From: Anaerolineae bacterium
Lineage (GTDB): Bacteria; Chloroflexota; Anaerolineae; Aggregatilineales; Aggregatilineaceae
DNA length: 9,346 bases
Reading direction: 5' to 3'
Assembly (NCBI GenBank): GCA_016929355.1
Contig: JAFGJA010000019.1
Span: 1-9,346, forward strand
The notes below the pieces were generated by a model. The model was not told the origin of the DNA. It did no database searches and saw only the letters and a list, made by a program, of their open reading frames with translations. Positions 1 to 6,896 of the stretch are shown here, piece by piece; positions within the stretch are counted from its first letter, which is position 1; every line of letters begins with the position of its first letter. The translations under genes and the position numbers were made by a program.

Positions 1-1487
1 TGCGACAGACACGCATTGGCTAACGGCGGCACGCGATAAGTCAGCGTGTGCCATTGTCCGGCGGTCAAAGGCACGGCTTCCGCTTGATGGGTTTCGTCGT
101 GATTGTCATCGTAGACGTACAACCCCGCGCGGATCATATCCGGTGCGTGATCCGGCAAGTAGACCTGCGCGGTGATCGTCTGGCCGGGGAAAATCAACGG
201 CGTGAAGGTCGCTTCATAGTAATTGCCGGAAAGTTCTGCCGGGCGGTAGTAGGTGCGCGTATAGATGCGCGATTCGCCCTTCTTGTTCAGCTTGCGGATA
301 CTGGCTTGCAGCGCGGGTTGACCGTTGTCAATCTCCATTTGCCGCAGTTCGATCACACGCCCGCGTTTGCCATCCGACTCGAAATTGTTCGTTGTGCCCG
401 CATAGCCAAAATGATAACGCGGGGGAATCGCGGTAGATTCCCCGGCTAATTCGCGTCCCAGGCGGCAGAACAGATCGGCGCATTGGGGGATCGTCAAAAT
501 GTTGCGCGTGCCGATGATGCTGGCGACGATCAGTAGATCGTTCATCGGTGCGCGCCACGACCAATCAATGCCATCCACACCTACCGCCACGCCCAGCACC
601 GTGCCGACATTGCCCACATTGCAATCCGTATCCCAACCGCCCATATTGGTAATTTGCAGCGTGCGCGAAAAATCGCCGCCACCGTAGGCCATACCCATGA
701 TCATGATCGCCGTGTTGGGGATAATATGCACCATGCCCGGATAGCGATCATAGCCAAAGTTCGCTTTGATGAAAGCGAAACAGGCGTGCCAGTCGGCGGG
801 GTGCTGCGCGTGAAAATCAAGCACGGCCCGCACCACGCGCGTGTATTCGCTATCTGCGGGTATCATGGCTAGCCCCGTTTCAATCAGTTTGAGCGGATCG
901 GATTCCTGAAACGCCTGGCTGATCATCGCAGCGAGAAAACGCGCGCCATAAATGCCGTTCCCGTCGTGCGTGATGCTCGATGCGCGCTCCGCGAGATCGG
1001 CAGCGAGGGCGGGATTATGGGGCGCGACCAGGCCCCACACATCGCTGAAAATCTGCCCGCCGATTTGCTCGGCCATCGTGGTTCCGTTCAGTGCGGCTGA
1101 TCCACATTCGGGCGCGGGAATCCCGGCGGCGGCGTTGAGATACGCGGTATGCTCGCTGGAAATGCCATAGCCACCCCACCAATGCGTGCCGTGCTGATCG
1201 CCCACGTAGTTATGGCGCGTGTCACTGATCTGCTGCGCGGTGAGGTCCGGCGATGCGCCAAAATCCTCCAACGCGCGGATCAAAATCATGGGAAAGGCGG
1301 TATCGTCGTCCGGCTTGAAGATTTTACCGGGCGCTTCGTTCAGATAGCCGATCAAGGGGCCGATGTTGTCGCGGATTTCCTCATAGGTCCAGCCCTCAAT
1401 CGGCGCGCCGAATTTCACACCAATACATTTGCCAAGCCAGCCAGCATATACACGAGCATCATAATCTACGGGTAATTTTTGGGGCAT
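1..1487 (-). CDS. ADP-ribosylglycohydrolase-family protein with C-terminal beta-rich extension (paralogue D), partial
   Basis: This frame is open from an ATG at 1487 to the left edge, giving about 495 residues with no stop, so the C-terminus is missing. The first ~340 residues have the DraG/ARH (Pfam ADP_ribosyl_GH) pattern: GKCIG at 19-23, GAPIEG at 27-32, the metal site DDDT at 60-63, HDGNGIYGA at 174-182, and GGWDTDC at 283-289 followed by a Gly-rich helix start. The WDTDC form of the second metal motif marks a different subfamily from paralogues A-C. After about residue 350 comes a region rich in aromatic and beta-prone sequence (for example FPGQTITAQVYLP and AGQWHTLTY). It looks like a beta-sandwich, possibly carbohydrate-binding, but I cannot name the domain. 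No signal peptide is visible, so it is probably cytoplasmic. The start lies 2 nt after the stop of paralogue C, which indicates an operon. Expected activity is hydrolysis of a ribosyl or related glycosidic bond using divalent metals; the substrate is unknown. Confidence 0.85.
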   Translation of the reverse strand, partial: MPQKLPVDYDARVYAGWLGKCIGVKFGAPIEGWTYEEIRDNIGPLIGYLNEAPGKIFKPDDDTAFPMILIRALEDFGASPDLTAQQISDTRHNYVGDQHGTHWWGGYGISSEHTAYLNAAAGIPAPECGSAALNGTTMAEQIGGQIFSDVWGLVAPHNPALAADLAERASSITHDGNGIYGARFLAAMISQAFQESDPLKLIETGLAMIPADSEYTRVVRAVLDFHAQHPADWHACFAFIKANFGYDRYPGMVHIIPNTAIMIMGMAYGGGDFSRTLQITNMGGWDTDCNVGNVGTVLGVAVGVDGIDWSWRAPMNDLLIVASIIGTRNILTIPQCADLFCRLGRELAGESTAIPPRYHFGYAGTTNNFESDGKRGRVIELRQMEIDNGQPALQASIRKLNKKGESRIYTRTYYRPAELSGNYYEATFTPLIFPGQTITAQVYLPDHAPDMIRAGLYVYDDNHDETHQAEAVPLTAGQWHTLTYRVPPLANACLS

Positions 1488-1489
1488 AC

Positions 1490-2536
1490 CTAATCCAATC
1501 GTTCCACCAGTTGCAAAGTCAAATCTTCAAGATTCGTGCCAGCCAAAAATGGCAAACACACCCCGCGACAGGTTGCCAGACACGCGCGCCACTGTGCGCT
1601 GATCGCGTCCACGCCCTGATACGCGCCGCACAGCGCCCCGACCATTGCCGGGAGCGAATCGGATGCCTTCGCTAACGTATTCGCCTGCAAACACGCGCTG
1701 CTCAGATCGCCCGCACTTTGGGCGACAATGGCGAGAGCGGCGGGAAATGTTTCCGGGGCCAGCGATCCGAACGAGTAGACAGTGTTGATCACGCGCGTGG
1801 CGAGCAATACGATCAGATCGTCAAGGGTGGAGGCTTCCAATACGCACGCTTGCGCGATCTCGTCCACATGCGCGATCCACGAGTCGGTGGGAAATTCCTG
1901 CCGCGCGCGATGCAACGCATCAGCCAGCGATCCACCATCAGCCAACAGCGCAATCGCCGCCGCCATGCCGCGTGCCGCGTAGATGCCATCTTCGGCTTGC
2001 GTGATCTGCGCATCGAGTTCCGCCAGCGCTGCCGCTTGATCGGGCTGGCCCGCGTAATACAGGCCAATGGGGACCGCGCGTGCAACCGCATTATCCTCGT
2101 AATGCAGGGGATTATCGTTGCCGGTAGCGGGGGGCAGTAGGCCGCGTTTGAAATTCTCAATCGCGGATCGTTCCGAAAAACTGCCCCACACCGTATCCGC
2201 TTGCGGCACGACTTCATCTTGCCAGGCGCGCAAAAAGGTTTCCTGTGTGGGCGGATTTGGATCGTCTATCAATGCCTTGAGCGTCAGCACAGCCCATTCG
2301 GTATCATCGGTGGGGGAGGGTTCCAGCGTCGCCGCCGGGATGCGATGCGTAAAAGGCAGCGTCAGGCGGGCGATCTGCTGCTGGCTGTGCTGCTGATTGG
2401 TGCGCCAGACGTAGTTGTGGCGTCGGGCGGGTAGCGCCTGGAAGCGGTGAAACAGCGCCGGAAAACTGATCGCGTCACCATAGGCGAGGCCGAACATGGC
2501 CCCTAAAAAGCGTTGTTCTCGTGTGAGTGATTGCAT
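1490..2536 (-). CDS. ADP-ribosylglycohydrolase-family protein, altered metal site (paralogue C)
   Basis: A 348-residue protein of the DraG/ARH fold. Recognisable parts are GLAYGDA at 16-22, TDDTEW at 76-81, RGLLPP at 131-136, an AVPIGL segment near 154-159, EDGIYAARG at 182-190 and the tail GVCLPFLAG near 325-333. Its middle (131-198) matches paralogue A clearly, including the LPPxTGxDN pattern. Two things differ. About 54 residues separate GDA from TDDT, against about 27 in A, the extra part being rich in Gln, Arg and His. The second metal motif, GRDADTIG in A and B, reads AKASDSLP at 289-296. The first Asp is therefore Ala291, the second Asp is kept (D293) and Thr is Ser. The Glu expected after GDA is also absent. 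This may be an altered or non-catalytic member, or simply the norm for its subfamily. The frame is intact, so it is not a pseudogene. Its ATG overlaps the stop of paralogue B in TGATG, suggesting coupled translation. Confidence 0.9.
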   Translation of the reverse strand: MQSLTREQRFLGAMFGLAYGDAISFPALFHRFQALPARRHNYVWRTNQQHSQQQIARLTLPFTHRIPAATLEPSPTDDTEWAVLTLKALIDDPNPPTQETFLRAWQDEVVPQADTVWGSFSERSAIENFKRGLLPPATGNDNPLHYEDNAVARAVPIGLYYAGQPDQAAALAELDAQITQAEDGIYAARGMAAAIALLADGGSLADALHRARQEFPTDSWIAHVDEIAQACVLEASTLDDLIVLLATRVINTVYSFGSLAPETFPAALAIVAQSAGDLSSACLQANTLAKASDSLPAMVGALCGAYQGVDAISAQWRACLATCRGVCLPFLAGTNLEDLTLQLVERLD

Positions 2537-3507
2537 CAGGTCAGCTCCACCAGTTCATCCGCAATATCGGTAATTTTGCGCCCCGCGATAAAACCAATGC
2601 AGCGCCCGGTGGAGGCTTGCACGCGCGCCTGCCATGCGTCGGGGATGGCATCCGCGCCGCCGTAGACACCCGCGAGACTGCCAACCATCGCGCCAATCGT
2701 ATCGGCGTCCCGGCCCAGACGCACGCCCGCCGGAACTGCGCGCGGAAAATCACCATTTGTCGCCAGAAAAACGGCCATTGCTACCGGAATCGCTTCGGTA
2801 GCGAGATCGGCCCAATGCCAGTACGGAACGAGCAGTTCATCCGCAATAGCTTCTAATGCGTCCTCTAGCGGTTGATCCCGATTCCCGACTGCTTGCGCGC
2901 GCAGTAATGCGCGGTAGGTCCACGAATCGGCGGGCACAGCGTCGATCCCGGCTTGCATCATCTCGCCCGGTGACGCGCCAACCATGCCCACACTGATCGC
3001 GGCGGCAATCGCCTGCGCCGTGTAGAGGCCGTCGCGCCCGTTGGAAACGCTGCCCAACACCATTGCTAGCTGCGCGGCTTGTGTCGGTTTGCCAGGACTC
3101 ACAATCCCCGCCGCGCTGATCGCCATCGCCACGCCATCGCTCCACATCTGATGATTGAACGCGCCGGAGTAGGGCGCATGGAGTCCGGCTTGCAGGTTGC
3201 GCGTAGAGATTACATCGCTGAATCCGCCGGGGCGATAGTGATACTGACCGCTCAACAGCTTGTCGCGCCATTCCGCTTCGACCTGTTCCAATGTGATCCC
3301 GACGCCGTAAGTCTGCAACAGATATGCATTGAACAGCGTAAAATCGGTATCGTCCGTGCCGGTGGATTCGTCCGTGACAAAATCCGTGATCACGCCGTAT
3401 TTTTCGCGGATTTCCTCGGCAGTCATGCCCTCGCACGGCGCGCCGATGGCATCACCAATGGCCGTACCGAGCAAACTCCCGCGCGCGCGTCGTTGTAAAT
3501 CGTCCAT
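2536..3507 (-). CDS. ADP-ribosylglycohydrolase-family protein, canonical motifs (paralogue B)
   Basis: A 323-residue protein of typical length for the DraG/ARH family, with all the key motifs. They are GTAIGDAIGAPCEG at 14-27 with the loop Glu at 26, TDDTDF at 51-56, a SDGVAMAISAAGI segment at 123-135, and GRDADTIGAMVG at 265-276. In characterised relatives such as human ARH3 the TDD and DxDT groups hold two divalent metal ions and the loop Glu helps catalysis, so this copy should be catalytically competent. The bond cleaved in vivo is unknown; ADP-ribosyl-protein, ribosides and other N- or O-glycosides are all possible. No signal peptide is seen. The tail (GRCIGFIAG, then DIADELVEL) is shared with A and C. 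The start is 3 nt after the stop of the MalG-like permease gene, with an AAGGG Shine-Dalgarno-like stretch inside that gene's end. The stop overlaps the start of paralogue C by one base. Confidence 0.92.
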   Translation of the reverse strand: MDDLQRRARGSLLGTAIGDAIGAPCEGMTAEEIREKYGVITDFVTDESTGTDDTDFTLFNAYLLQTYGVGITLEQVEAEWRDKLLSGQYHYRPGGFSDVISTRNLQAGLHAPYSGAFNHQMWSDGVAMAISAAGIVSPGKPTQAAQLAMVLGSVSNGRDGLYTAQAIAAAISVGMVGASPGEMMQAGIDAVPADSWTYRALLRAQAVGNRDQPLEDALEAIADELLVPYWHWADLATEAIPVAMAVFLATNGDFPRAVPAGVRLGRDADTIGAMVGSLAGVYGGADAIPDAWQARVQASTGRCIGFIAGRKITDIADELVELT

Positions 3508-3510
3508 GCT

Positions 3511-4395
3511 TTAGCCCTTAATCCCAATCGACGAAATGCCGCCGATCAGGTGTTTTTGCGCGAAGAAGTAGATGATCAAAATCGGGATGATCGAGACTAA
3601 CGTCGCCGCCATGAACAGATTCCACTCAACGCTGTAACGGCCCCGGAAAAAGGCCAACCCGATAGCGATGGGGTACTTGTTGAAATCGTTCAGATAGACC
3701 AACGGTTGCAGGAAATCATTCCACGTCCACAGGAACGTAAACACGATGATCACGGTTAATGGCGGGCGACACAGGGGTAAAATGATCCGGTAAAGGATCG
3801 TCCATGTGCCCGCGCCATCAATGCGGGCGGCTTCATCCAGTTCGCGCGGAATGGTGCGGATATATTGCACCATCAGGAAGATGAAAAACGGATTCCCAAA
3901 AAACGAGGGCAAGATCAACGGCCAGTAGGTATCGATCATGTCCAGGCGGCTGAACACATTATACAACGGGATCAGCTTGATATGGCCGGGAACCATCATC
4001 GTACTGAGCATCAACATAAACAGCGTTTTCTTATACGGGAACCGCAGCCGCGCAAACCCATACGCAATAAGCGGCACGGAGACTAACTCGCCGATAATGT
4101 TCATGACGACCAGAAACGCCGAGTTGCCCATAAAGCGCGCCAGGGGATATTTAGCGAACGCTTCCTGGTAATTTTCCCAATGGAACGTTTCAGGAATCCA
4201 GGTGGGCGGCCACGCGAAGATTTCCCAGCGTCCTTTGAGCGAGGTCGAGAGCATCCACAACAGGGGGATCATGAAGACGAGCGCGAGTGCGGTCATGATC
4301 ACATAGGCGGATACGTGACCGATAATTTTGCGCGTGATCAGCCACCAATCGTTTCGCCAGCGATGACGCGGTGTCGTGATACTATTCTGACTCAT
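3511..4395 (-). CDS. CUT1 carbohydrate ABC transporter permease, MalG-like
   Basis: A 294-residue integral membrane protein of the binding-protein-dependent transport family. Hydrophobic segments lie at about 25-48, 93-115, 125-147, 157-178, 211-233 and 260-279, giving the six helices usual for MalG-type subunits. The cytoplasmic EAA loop that docks on the ATPase is clear: ELDEAARIDGAG at 186-197, followed by LPLCRPPL. The early SLKGRWEIFAWPP region and the W-N-D-F-L motif (225-229) are also typical. It should pair with the MalF-like subunit to form the membrane channel for a sugar or sugar-like solute. The gene starts 14 nt inside the end of the MalF-like gene and ends 3 nt before paralogue B, so hydrolases and transporter are probably on one message. 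The transported compound cannot be told from the permease sequence. Confidence 0.95.
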   Translation of the reverse strand: MSQNSITTPRHRWRNDWWLITRKIIGHVSAYVIMTALALVFMIPLLWMLSTSLKGRWEIFAWPPTWIPETFHWENYQEAFAKYPLARFMGNSAFLVVMNIIGELVSVPLIAYGFARLRFPYKKTLFMLMLSTMMVPGHIKLIPLYNVFSRLDMIDTYWPLILPSFFGNPFFIFLMVQYIRTIPRELDEAARIDGAGTWTILYRIILPLCRPPLTVIIVFTFLWTWNDFLQPLVYLNDFNKYPIAIGLAFFRGRYSVEWNLFMAATLVSIIPILIIYFFAQKHLIGGISSIGIKG

Positions 4396-5287
4396 AGAAC
4401 ACCCACCGTTTTGAGGTATAGTTGAGAATAACTGTGCTGATCAGGATGATGGCCGTTAACACCAGCGCCAGCGCCGACGCATAGCCCATATTAAAATTCT
4501 CAAACGCTTCTTGATAAAAGTACAACAAGTAGAAAAAGGTTGCTTTGAGCGGGCCGCCTTGTGTGATGACGAAGGCTTCCGTAAATACTTTGAACGAGTC
4601 GATCATCTCGATCACCAGTTGGAAAAAAATGGTTGGTGTCAGCAGGGGAATTGTCACCCGGCGGAAACGCGCCCACCGTCCCGCGCCATCAATTTTCGCC
4701 GCTTCGTAGAGGTGCTGCGGGATATTTTGCAGCCCCGCCAGATAGATGATCGCGCTGCCGCCCACTTTCCAAACACTCATCAGCGCCACGGAGGGCAGCG
4801 CCCAATCCGGGTCCCAGAACCAGTTTGGACCCTTGATGCCGACCTGATCGAGCAGGGTGTTGATGATGCCAGTATCCGGCTGCAACAGCCACATCCACAT
4901 CAGCGATACGGCCACGCCGGAGATCACCGCCGGGATGTAGAACACCGTCCGGTAGAAGTTCATTCCCGGCACTTTCAGATTCAGCAGCAGCGCCAGCGCC
5001 AACCCCAAAATGATTTTCAGGGGCAGCGAGAACAGCACAAATTTCCCGGTGACTTTGAGCGATTGGGTGAATAACGGATCGTTCGTGAACATGCGCTCAT
5101 AGTTATCCAGCCCGATCCACTTGGGATCGGTCATGATGTCCCATTCGGTGAAGCTGAGGTATATCGAAATACCCACCGGCAGAATCGTGAACGCCAGAAA
5201 CCCGATGATCCAGGGCAGCAGAGCCAGATAGCCTTCCAGGGCTTCGCGCCGTGTGCGCGGACTCATGTTACGCCACGTTGAAACCAT
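4382..5287 (-). CDS. CUT1 carbohydrate ABC transporter permease, MalF-like
   Basis: A 301-residue membrane protein of the MalF/UgpA type. An N-terminal basic stretch (RTRREALEGYLALLPW) leads into the first hydrophobic helix, with others at about 83-104, 114-136, 166-186, 216-237 and 268-290. The EAA loop EAAKIDGAGRWARFRR sits at 195-210. TEWD at 47-50 and GLDNY at 59-63 are family signatures. The ATG at 5287 has AAGGA six bases upstream, which supports this start over the internal Met8. It overlaps the MalG-like gene by 14 nt. A repeat-filled gap separates it from the solute-binding protein gene. No ATP-binding subunit follows either permease, so the complex presumably uses a shared MsmK/UgpC-type ATPase encoded elsewhere, as many CUT1 systems do. 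Confidence 0.95.
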   Translation of the reverse strand: MVSTWRNMSPRTRREALEGYLALLPWIIGFLAFTILPVGISIYLSFTEWDIMTDPKWIGLDNYERMFTNDPLFTQSLKVTGKFVLFSLPLKIILGLALALLLNLKVPGMNFYRTVFYIPAVISGVAVSLMWMWLLQPDTGIINTLLDQVGIKGPNWFWDPDWALPSVALMSVWKVGGSAIIYLAGLQNIPQHLYEAAKIDGAGRWARFRRVTIPLLTPTIFFQLVIEMIDSFKVFTEAFVITQGGPLKATFFYLLYFYQEAFENFNMGYASALALVLTAIILISTVILNYTSKRWVFYESE

Positions 5288-5317
5288 AGCGAATCCTTAA
5301 ACCATAAAAATCTATTT

Positions 5318-5347
5318 CACCGCAGAGGCGCGGAGAACGCAGAGAAA
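5318..5347. repeat. CGCAGAG-unit dispersed repeat fragment
   Basis: Three near-identical 7-mers occur at 8- to 9-bp spacing: CGCAGAG at 5321, CGCGGAG at 5329 and CGCAGAG at 5338. From memory, such strings of CGCAGAG-like units (reverse complement CTCTGCG) are scattered through intergenic regions of Chloroflexota, cyanobacteria and some other bacteria. Only the short repetition is shown directly here; the family membership is recognition, not a search result. Confidence 0.5.
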
Positions 5348-5419
5348 ATACAAAGTAAAAGCAAGAGAAAACCCTGATTTCGTCCCTTTGTGATCAGGAA
5401 CTAATCGCTCAACCGGACT

Positions 5420-5456
5420 CCCCCTCTCCAGACTTGGAGAGGGGGATGGGGGTGAG
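5420..5456. repeat. Perfect 11-bp hairpin with G-rich tail, REP-like
   Basis: CCCCCTCTCCA (5420-5430) and TGGAGAGGGGG (5435-5445) are perfect complements around a GACT loop, followed by ATGGGGGTGAGG. In the operon message the hairpin would form 72 nt after the binding-protein stop and has no following U-run, so it is not a standard terminator. It could block 3' exonucleases and raise binding-protein expression relative to the permeases. The REP elements between E. coli malE and malF are the known parallel. The motif also resembles an abundant dispersed repeat. Confidence 0.65.
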
Positions 5457-5517
5457 GTACAACGCTCGATTGACACCAGAATTTTTGCTAAATCATCCGA
5501 GCCATTGCCCCTACGGA

Positions 5518-6804
5518 TTATCCACCCAGGCGCGGCACACACTCATCCAGCGCCGCCTGTGCATCGTCCATATAATCGTTCAAGGTGCTGGCGATCTCGT
5601 CACGTCCGATTTCGCCCAGTTCAACCAAATCCCACACATCGCTGACCGCGCGGTTCACCGTCCCAAAGCAGGGATGCTCGTTTTTCCATTCTGCAACCTG
5701 CTTCAGTTCCAGCACGCCGAAAAAGGCTTGCGCGTAGTCTTGGTCAGCATATTCGTACTCGGCTAACACTTCGGGAATGGAGGGGAACAGGTTGCCATTT
5801 TCCATCAGGAAACGCTGGCCTTCCGGCCCGACCCAGTAGCTCAGGAATTCGTAAGCTTCGTCGGGGTGTTCGGTCCCGGCCCAGATCGACGAAGTGAGCG
5901 ACCATGCATTCACATAGCGCTCGTTGCCGGGAACTTGCGGTTCCGGCACGATGCCGAAGGGCACGCCCGCTTCAATCGCGTTGAGCATGTGACCCTGGTT
6001 GAGCGTCGCCATCGCCAGACGCCCGGCCATGAACAGGTCCACCGGTCCAGTACCTTCTGTCCCCAGAATTTCGATATCGGCGGGGGTGGGGGTGGCCCCA
6101 CTGGCAACGAGGTCCCACAGCCAGGTATAGGCAGCGATGTTGGCTTCTGAGTTGAAATAACCGTCAACGGTGGTGCTGTCGTCGCTGTAGAGGAACGCGC
6201 CGTAGTTGTTCCAGATGGCGCGGTACGCATCACGCGGACGATCACCGCCCCAGCGCTTAATGTCAGGATCGGCGACTTCGCTGGCGATACGGATGAAGTC
6301 TTCGGTGGTCCAATCGTCGGTGGGATACGCGACTCCGGCGGCATCAAAGACATCTTTGTTGTACATGACAAAGTTCGCGCCAACGCCGAGCGGCAAGCCC
6401 ACAACCTTATCCTGCCATACAGCACGGGTCTTCCAGAAGCCCTCGAAATAGGTTTCCGGTCCCAGATCGGGATCAGCTTCGATGTAGGCGGTCAGGTCTA
6501 ATGCCTGGGGATACCAGTTTGTGTCCCAGAAGAACGCCACATCCGGCGCACCTTCACCCGCGCCGAGCGTAGTCGTCATTTTGTCTTGAAAGCCGCTTTC
6601 CGGCAGGATCGTCAGGTTAACTTTGATATTCGGATGTTCGGCCATAAACGCTTCGGCCAACGCGCGCTGTGCTTCTTCAGAATATTCCTCGCTGTTGACA
6701 CTCCACCACTCAATCGTGACGGTGTCTTGCGCGCTAACTTCAACGGCGCTCACCACTGGTGTGAGCAGCACTAGCAATACAAGAATAGTACGAACAAACT
6801 TCAT
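5518..6804 (-). CDS. Extracellular solute-binding protein, family 1 (CUT1 ABC transporter)
   Basis: A 428-residue secreted binding protein of the MalE-like class. Residues 1-25 form a signal peptide: KFVR, then a Leu/Val core, then VSA at 18-20 or 23-25 as the signal peptidase I site. There is no lipobox Cys, so it is not an obvious lipoprotein. The mature start VTIEWWSVN is typical, as are FMAEHPNIKVNL, GAPDVAFFW, KVVGLPLGVGANFVMYNKDVFDAAG and a late HPDEAYEFLSYWVGPEGQRF segment. Length is normal. It should capture a sugar-like ligand outside the membrane and deliver it to the two permeases. The start has GGAGG eight bases upstream, giving strong translation. It lies 92 bp after paralogue A and 230 bp before the MalF-like gene. 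The ligand is not readable from the sequence; Trp and other aromatic residues are plentiful, as in carbohydrate binders generally. Confidence 0.93.
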   Translation of the reverse strand: MKFVRTILVLLVLLTPVVSAVEVSAQDTVTIEWWSVNSEEYSEEAQRALAEAFMAEHPNIKVNLTILPESGFQDKMTTTLGAGEGAPDVAFFWDTNWYPQALDLTAYIEADPDLGPETYFEGFWKTRAVWQDKVVGLPLGVGANFVMYNKDVFDAAGVAYPTDDWTTEDFIRIASEVADPDIKRWGGDRPRDAYRAIWNNYGAFLYSDDSTTVDGYFNSEANIAAYTWLWDLVASGATPTPADIEILGTEGTGPVDLFMAGRLAMATLNQGHMLNAIEAGVPFGIVPEPQVPGNERYVNAWSLTSSIWAGTEHPDEAYEFLSYWVGPEGQRFLMENGNLFPSIPEVLAEYEYADQDYAQAFFGVLELKQVAEWKNEHPCFGTVNRAVSDVWDLVELGEIGRDEIASTLNDYMDDAQAALDECVPRLGG

Positions 6805-6896
6805 GATTTTTTCCTCCGATATTTATTGTCTTGCGATTGTTGCTAAAATTCTGGACCTAAAAACATGCCATAGGCATCCTCCATCAACCGGACACG

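Larger units (their letters stand above)
5288..5517. other. Intergenic gap between binding-protein and permease genes, filled with repeat-like sequence
   Basis: No credible gene lies here. A 76-codon open frame on the minus strand can be read, but its end (LYFLCVLRASAV) is the kind of translation that dispersed CGCAGAG-type repeats give. From left to right the gap holds the MalF gene's AAGGA ribosome-binding site, a CGCAGAG-unit repeat, a small CCTGAT/ATCAGG inverted repeat (5373-5378 and 5393-5398), a perfect 11-bp hairpin with a G-rich flank, and a GCCATTGCCCCTACGG piece directly after the binding-protein stop. Confidence 0.7.

Noticed and set aside
1490..2536. Paralogue C as a pseudogene
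   Set aside because: The frame is complete at 348 codons, overlaps B in a coupled start and keeps most family motifs; only one metal-ligand residue is clearly changed.
2837..3436. 199-codon minus-strand open frame
   Set aside because: Same strand but a different frame from paralogue B, whose motifs are intact; Arg-rich shadow translation.
4511..5074. 187-codon plus-strand open frame
   Set aside because: Fully antisense to the MalF-like permease; His/Gln/Arg-rich composition with no family motif, as expected for a shadow frame.
5420..5445. Hairpin as an intrinsic terminator of the binding-protein transcript
   Set aside because: No U-run follows the stem in the direction of transcription, and the permease genes downstream show no evident promoter of their own.
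5312..5542. 76-codon minus-strand open frame between the binding-protein and permease genes
   Set aside because: It is translated from repeat-like sequence and the hairpin, overlaps the end of the binding-protein gene in another frame, has no convincing ribosome-binding site, and ends in a peptide typical of CGCAGAG-repeat translation.
6805..6896. A separate promoter or operator for the binding-protein gene
   Set aside because: The 92-bp gap has a strong GGAGG ribosome-binding site and a small ATGCC/GGCAT inverted repeat (6865-6877), but no copy of the operator and no adequate -35/-10 pair.
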